From positions 1 through 10,595 of the forward strand of contig DVLW01000180.1 in assembly GCA_018715285.1 (NCBI GenBank): a stretch of DNA of 10,595 nt. The letters run 5' to 3'. The translations under genes and the position numbers were made by a program. Of the stretch, positions 8,205 to 10,595 are shown piece by piece. This DNA is from Candidatus Faecivivens stercoripullorum (GTDB lineage: Bacteria; Bacillota; Clostridia; Oscillospirales; Ruminococcaceae). Below the pieces are notes generated by a model. That model was not told the DNA's origin and ran no database searches. It was given only the letters and a program-made list of their open reading frames with translations. Each line of letters opens with the position of its first letter. The stretch's first letter is position 1.

Positions 8205-9146
8205 ATGGAACTTTCATTTGTATGGGAAGAAAAGGAAGACGGTGTATCTCTGCTGGGTGTATATGGTGATACGCCATCACCGGTCATTCCCGAACGGATT
8301 GGTGATCGTCCGGTTATCGAAATCGGCCGTTATTGCTTTGCACCGGGCGGAAGAGAACCGGAAAATGCACACAAAACCGGCAATTTTGACAGCGGACGGC
8401 GGATTGACGGCAATTTTGTCCAGTCGGTCCATCTGCCGGACAGTGTGAAGATTCTCGATAATGCCGCATTCTATAATTGCCGTGAACTGCACAGTCTGTC
8501 AGTTGGTACTGCTATCGACGCAGTCGGAAGTGACCTGTTCACCAACTGCTGGGAACTGGAAAAGCTGGTCATTCGCGGAAAGGTGGATGAAGGGAGCGGG
8601 CTGAAAAAACTGCTTGCCGTTATCAGTTCTGACCTGACGGTTTATTTTGGTCAGGATGGAGAGCTGACAAGGCTGTTTTATCCGGAATACTTTGAATCGA
8701 TGGATGAAAATACGCCTGCCCACATCTTTACCTATTCGATCTCAGGACAGGGTTATCGTTACCGTCAGTGTTTTACCGCTTCAGGCGGCGTATCGCTTGC
8801 CGATTATGACAGGGTTTTCCCGGTAGCATTGCCGGGTGAAACGACCGGGACCCTTTGTAAAATCGCTAGTTGCCGGATTGCGTTTCCGGATGGTTTGTCG
8901 GATGATGCGAAAAAGCAGTATCTCGACTATCTGAACGGGCATTCTCCGGAACTTGCCGGGTTGCTGGTCAAAATGCGAGACGTCGGAATGCTGGAACGGC
9001 TCACTGAAAACGGCGCGGCAAGCAGGGAACTGCTGGCGCTTATCTCTCATCAGGCGGCCGCAGAAGGCTGGAACGAAGGAGCTGCTGCCGCTGGACAGCT
9101 GACCCACCGTTATTTCGGAAAAAAGAAGAAAGAATACACCTTTTAA
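8205..9146 (+). CDS. Cytoplasmic leucine-rich-repeat protein (BspA/LRR_5-like)
   Basis: 313 residues. The N-terminal third shows degenerate LRR_5/BspA-type repeats: the VIPERIGDRPVIEIGRYCF stretch (27-45), then LPDSVKILDNAAFYNCREL (77-95) and AIDAVGSDLFTNCWELEKL (103-121), each with the F-x-N-C/L pattern. The C-terminal part (about 215-302) looks alpha-helical, perhaps ankyrin-like, and ends in a basic KKKK stretch. Unlike secreted BspA proteins it has no signal peptide, anchor or membrane helix, so it should stay in the cytoplasm. It starts 16 bases after the MoxR gene with an AAAGGA site about 8 bases before ATG. Being last in the VWA-MoxR operon, it may be the adaptor or recognition subunit of that machine (inference from gene order). 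The repeat call is reasonably good; function is unknown. Confidence 0.75.
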   Translation: MELSFVWEEKEDGVSLLGVYGDTPSPVIPERIGDRPVIEIGRYCFAPGGREPENAHKTGNFDSGRRIDGNFVQSVHLPDSVKILDNAAFYNCRELHSLSVGTAIDAVGSDLFTNCWELEKLVIRGKVDEGSGLKKLLAVISSDLTVYFGQDGELTRLFYPEYFESMDENTPAHIFTYSISGQGYRYRQCFTASGGVSLADYDRVFPVALPGETTGTLCKIASCRIAFPDGLSDDAKKQYLDYLNGHSPELAGLLVKMRDVGMLERLTENGAASRELLALISHQAAAEGWNEGAAAAGQLTHRYFGKKKKEYTF

Positions 9147-9207
9147 ACGCTGTAATGTGGAAAACTGCGGATAGAAAAAACGGATTTTAAAGTCAGGAGG
9201 CGTTTTT

Positions 9208-9801
9208 GTGAAAATCTATGATATTACCCAGGAACTGTTTGGCTGTGTGGTATTCCCGGGCGACCCCAAGCCGGAAAAACAGGCAGTGCTGAGAATTGAG
9301 GAAGGTGCTGTCTGCAATCTGACTAAGGTCAGCCTGTGTGCCCATAACGGTACCCATATCGACGAACCCTGGCATTTTTGCCGGGATGGAAAGACGGTCG
9401 AACAGATCAGCCTTGAAAAGTTTATCGGGAAATGCTATGTTGCCGAAGCAGCTGGCGAATTGATGGCTGAGGATGCTGAAAAACTGCTGCGAAAAGCAAA
9501 AAAGGCAGACCCTGAATCAGCCAGAAGACTGCTGATAAAAGGAGCTGCATATATTTCCGCCGGAGCTGCAAAGGTATTTGCTGAGGCCGGTATCTGGCTG
9601 TTTGGCAACGAGTCCCAGACGGTCGGACCGGAAGATGCTCCGGCTGAAGTACATCGTATTCTGTTAGGTGCAGAGGTTGTCCTATTGGAAGGAATCCGGC
9701 TGGGCGAAGTCCCGGAAGGTGTATATCTGCTCAATGCTGCTCCGATTAACCTTGGAGGATGTGATGGCGCACCGTGTCGGGCTGTGCTGATGGAATTATA
9801 A
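9208..9801 (+). CDS. Cyclase-family metal-dependent hydrolase (KynB-like)
   Basis: 197-residue protein of the cyclase/arylformamidase family, close to KynB length. The hallmark HxGTHxD is present as H46-N-G-T-H50-I-D52, followed by H56. H149 and E161 are spaced as the later zinc ligands of KynB, and the C-terminal segment ending in GxxDGAPCRAVL is typical. These residues predict a binuclear zinc hydrolase acting on amide or ester bonds, such as N-formylkynurenine. One family position is altered: NES (133-135) stands where an Asp-containing motif is common. No other tryptophan-degradation gene is nearby, so kynurenine formamidase activity should not be assumed. The start is GTG, supported by AGGAGG 7 bases upstream (9195-9200). 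The 61-base gap after the LRR gene has neither a clear terminator nor a promoter, so read-through from the operon is likely. Confidence 0.85.
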   Translation: MKIYDITQELFGCVVFPGDPKPEKQAVLRIEEGAVCNLTKVSLCAHNGTHIDEPWHFCRDGKTVEQISLEKFIGKCYVAEAAGELMAEDAEKLLRKAKKADPESARRLLIKGAAYISAGAAKVFAEAGIWLFGNESQTVGPEDAPAEVHRILLGAEVVLLEGIRLGEVPEGVYLLNAAPINLGGCDGAPCRAVLMEL

Positions 9802-9826
9802 ACGTTACATAAAATTGTCATTTTGC

Positions 9827-9855
9827 TTGAACGGTCACTATGATTATGGTACAAT
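9827..9855 (+). promoter_or_regulatory. Promoter for the GNAT acetyltransferase transcript
   Basis: TTGAAC (9827-9832), a 17-base spacer and TACAAT (9850-9855) predict a start near 9862. That gives the acetyltransferase mRNA a leader of about 110 bases before its ATG at 9975. The promoter is embedded in the dyad at 9832-9866. Confidence 0.7.
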
Positions 9856-9866
9856 CATAGTGGCCG
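9832..9866. promoter_or_regulatory. 14-bp dyad overlapping the promoter (putative operator)
   Basis: CGGTCACTATGATT (9832-9845) and AATCATAGTGGCCG (9853-9866) form an inverted repeat with 13 of 14 positions complementary (one T/G) around a 7-base centre. The dyad covers the spacer, the -10 and the predicted start site, so a bound dimeric repressor would block RNA polymerase. It could alternatively end the upstream cyclase transcript as a hairpin, but no T-run follows on the plus strand. Most of it lies upstream of the predicted start, so it would not be in the acetyltransferase mRNA. Confidence 0.6.
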
Positions 9867-9880
9867 TATGTATATCGGTA

Positions 9881-9911
9881 CTTCATGTAAAGGAGTTGGT
9901 TTTTTATGAAG
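9881..9911 (+). promoter_or_regulatory. RNA hairpin able to mask the leader ORF start
   Basis: CTTCAT (9881-9886) can pair with ATGAAG (9906-9911), which contains the leader start codon. The stem can extend with a G-U pair, one mismatch, three A-U pairs (9889-9891 with the T-run 9901-9903) and another G-U. The loop is 9893-9899, so the leader Shine-Dalgarno AAAGGAG (9889-9895) is partly buried. Stability is modest; I call it a possible switch element only. Confidence 0.4.
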
Positions 9912-9944
9912 ATGAACCGTGCATGGAGGGCCCACGAAATCTGA
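9906..9944 (+). CDS. 12-codon leader peptide ORF (MKMNRAWRAHEI)
   Basis: A very short ORF in the leader of the acetyltransferase mRNA, encoding MKMNRAWRAHEI and ending in TGA at 9942-9944. It is preceded by a good Shine-Dalgarno sequence AAAGGAG (9889-9895) 10 bases from the ATG. Its last codons (9924-9930) form one arm of a hairpin, and its stop codon abuts the other arm (9945-9951), so its translation must affect leader folding. I do not recognise the peptide. It has two Arg, one Trp and one His and no run of a single amino acid, so classic amino-acid-starvation attenuation is not indicated; drug- or metabolite-dependent ribosome stalling is possible. It could also be a chance or decayed ORF. 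Confidence 0.5.
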   Translation: MKMNRAWRAHEI

Positions 9945-9967
9945 CCCTCCAATCAATTATTTGGAGG
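9924..9967 (+). promoter_or_regulatory. Mutually exclusive hairpins controlling the GNAT ribosome binding site
   Basis: Segment 1, TGGAGGG (9924-9930, inside the leader ORF), pairs perfectly over 7 bases with segment 2, CCCTCCA (9945-9951), with a 14-base loop. Segment 2, read as CCTCCAA (9946-9952), also pairs perfectly over 7 bases with segment 3, TTGGAGG (9961-9967), with an 8-base loop. Segment 3 is the Shine-Dalgarno sequence of the acetyltransferase, 7 bases before its ATG. Only one hairpin can form at a time. The 1:2 form leaves the ribosome binding site free, and the 2:3 form hides it. No T-run follows either hairpin, so control would be translational. Pairings are read directly from sequence; regulation is inferred. 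Confidence 0.55.
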
Positions 9968-9974
9968 AAATTAG

Positions 9975-10595
9975 ATGAACAATGAAATCATGGTCTGCGA
10001 ATGTATCGAAATGACCGAACAGGAACGTTTTTGGAAGTATCTGAAAGAATATTTTGTACGAGACATTGCCTTTGGAGAGTCAGACTGTTTAGAGGAATAT
10101 CGACAGAATATTACAGCATTGCATGACCGAGTCGAGAACCCTGTACACTATCTTGTGTTCCGTCAGAATGGACAGGAGATCGGTTTTGCGCTTACGGTGA
10201 TCTATCAGACGGAGGATGGCAAGCAGTTTATCCTGGAATTTTGTGTCTTTCCGGAGTTTCGCGGCGGAGGGACTGGGAAACGATGTGCTGCTGCCTTACT
10301 GAGCTGGGGCAGAGAGAACGGCGCAAAATTTGCCGAATTAAATGCTGAGGAAGACGCCCGACAACGTTTTTGGACGTATATGGGTTTTGTTCCAAATGGA
10401 AGAGATCAGTGGGGAGGGCCGTTGATGCTTCTGCCGCCGCAGGAGAAAATTGTGCCGAAGGTAGAGGTACTGACAGATGTACAGGATCTGTGGAATCTGG
10501 AAAGCGGATTTTTACAGGAAGTTGGTGAACCACCTCTGGATGACTGGAAAAAACAACAGCTGGTTCGTGCGATTAAAGAAAAACAAATCGTATTT
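9975..10595 (+). CDS. GNAT-family N-acetyltransferase, 3'-partial
   Basis: Open for 207 codons to the window end with no stop. A GNAT fold is indicated by the acetyl-CoA-binding motif A, FCVFPEFRGGGTGKR (89-103), with R96-G-G-G-T-G101-K as the phosphate-binding loop. A following helix and the FWTYMGFVP segment (132-140) are typical of the end of a GNAT domain. Residues from about 161 on, after a PPQEK linker, appear to begin a further domain, perhaps a second GNAT unit, so the full protein is probably longer than a single-domain acetyltransferase. The substrate cannot be inferred. The ATG is supported by TTGGAGG 7 bases upstream. Codon use differs from the neighbours: of 12 Arg codons five are CGA and none CGG, while the genes to the left use CGG freely, hinting at separate origin. 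Expression appears controlled by the leader ORF and hairpins just upstream. Confidence 0.83.
   Translation, partial: MNNEIMVCECIEMTEQERFWKYLKEYFVRDIAFGESDCLEEYRQNITALHDRVENPVHYLVFRQNGQEIGFALTVIYQTEDGKQFILEFCVFPEFRGGGTGKRCAAALLSWGRENGAKFAELNAEEDARQRFWTYMGFVPNGRDQWGGPLMLLPPQEKIVPKVEVLTDVQDLWNLESGFLQEVGEPPLDDWKKQQLVRAIKEKQIVF

Noticed and set aside
9147..9207. Promoter or terminator between the LRR and cyclase genes
   Set aside because: Apart from the AGGAGG ribosome binding site, I could find neither a -35/-10 pair with proper spacing nor a stable hairpin with a T-run.
9899..9905. T-run in the GNAT leader as an intrinsic terminator
   Set aside because: No GC-rich stem directly precedes it; the only nearby stem uses the T-run as part of its own 3' arm. 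Transcription attenuation is therefore not supported.
9802..9974. Known riboswitch class or T-box in the leader of the GNAT gene
   Set aside because: I saw no T-box sequence, no recognisable aptamer core and no terminator. Short competing hairpins plus a leader ORF explain the structure better.

Overview
The window looks like a chromosomal segment from a Gram-positive anaerobe of the Bacillota, most likely class Clostridia (Oscillospiraceae/Ruminococcaceae-like). This is inferred from strong AGGAGG-type ribosome binding sites, mid-range GC, promoters of the TTGnnn-17-TAnAAT type, and the families present. No rRNA, tRNA, IS element, integrase, phage gene or CRISPR array is visible. No gene-free stretch exceeds 300 bases; the longest (5087-5354) holds two divergent promoters.

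Layout. (1) 1-1815, plus strand: 3' part of a Zn/Cd-exporting P1B-type ATPase, cut by the window's left edge. It ends at a perfect 20-bp hairpin (1834-1877). (2) 1912-5086, minus strand: two tandem paralogous type-B carboxylesterases, transcribed toward the ATPase from a good promoter at 5161-5189. (3) 5277-9146, plus strand: a tight three-gene operon with its own promoter, encoding a VWA/DUF2201-like protein, a MoxR-like AAA+ ATPase and a cytoplasmic leucine-rich-repeat protein. (4) 9208-9801: a KynB-like metal-dependent cyclase/hydrolase, possibly on the same transcript. (5) 9827-10595: a separately promoted GNAT acetyltransferase that runs off the right edge.

The three-gene module is probably one machine: the AAA+ motor couples to the VWA protein, and the LRR protein is a plausible adaptor or target-recognition subunit. 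Its cellular job is not evident from the sequence. The most unusual part is the roughly 110-nt leader of the GNAT gene. It holds a dyad over the promoter, a 12-codon leader ORF whose own start can be masked by a hairpin, and two mutually exclusive hairpins in which a segment inside the leader ORF competes with the GNAT ribosome binding site for one pyrimidine-rich strand. This is the architecture of translation attenuation and is the best candidate here for something undescribed.
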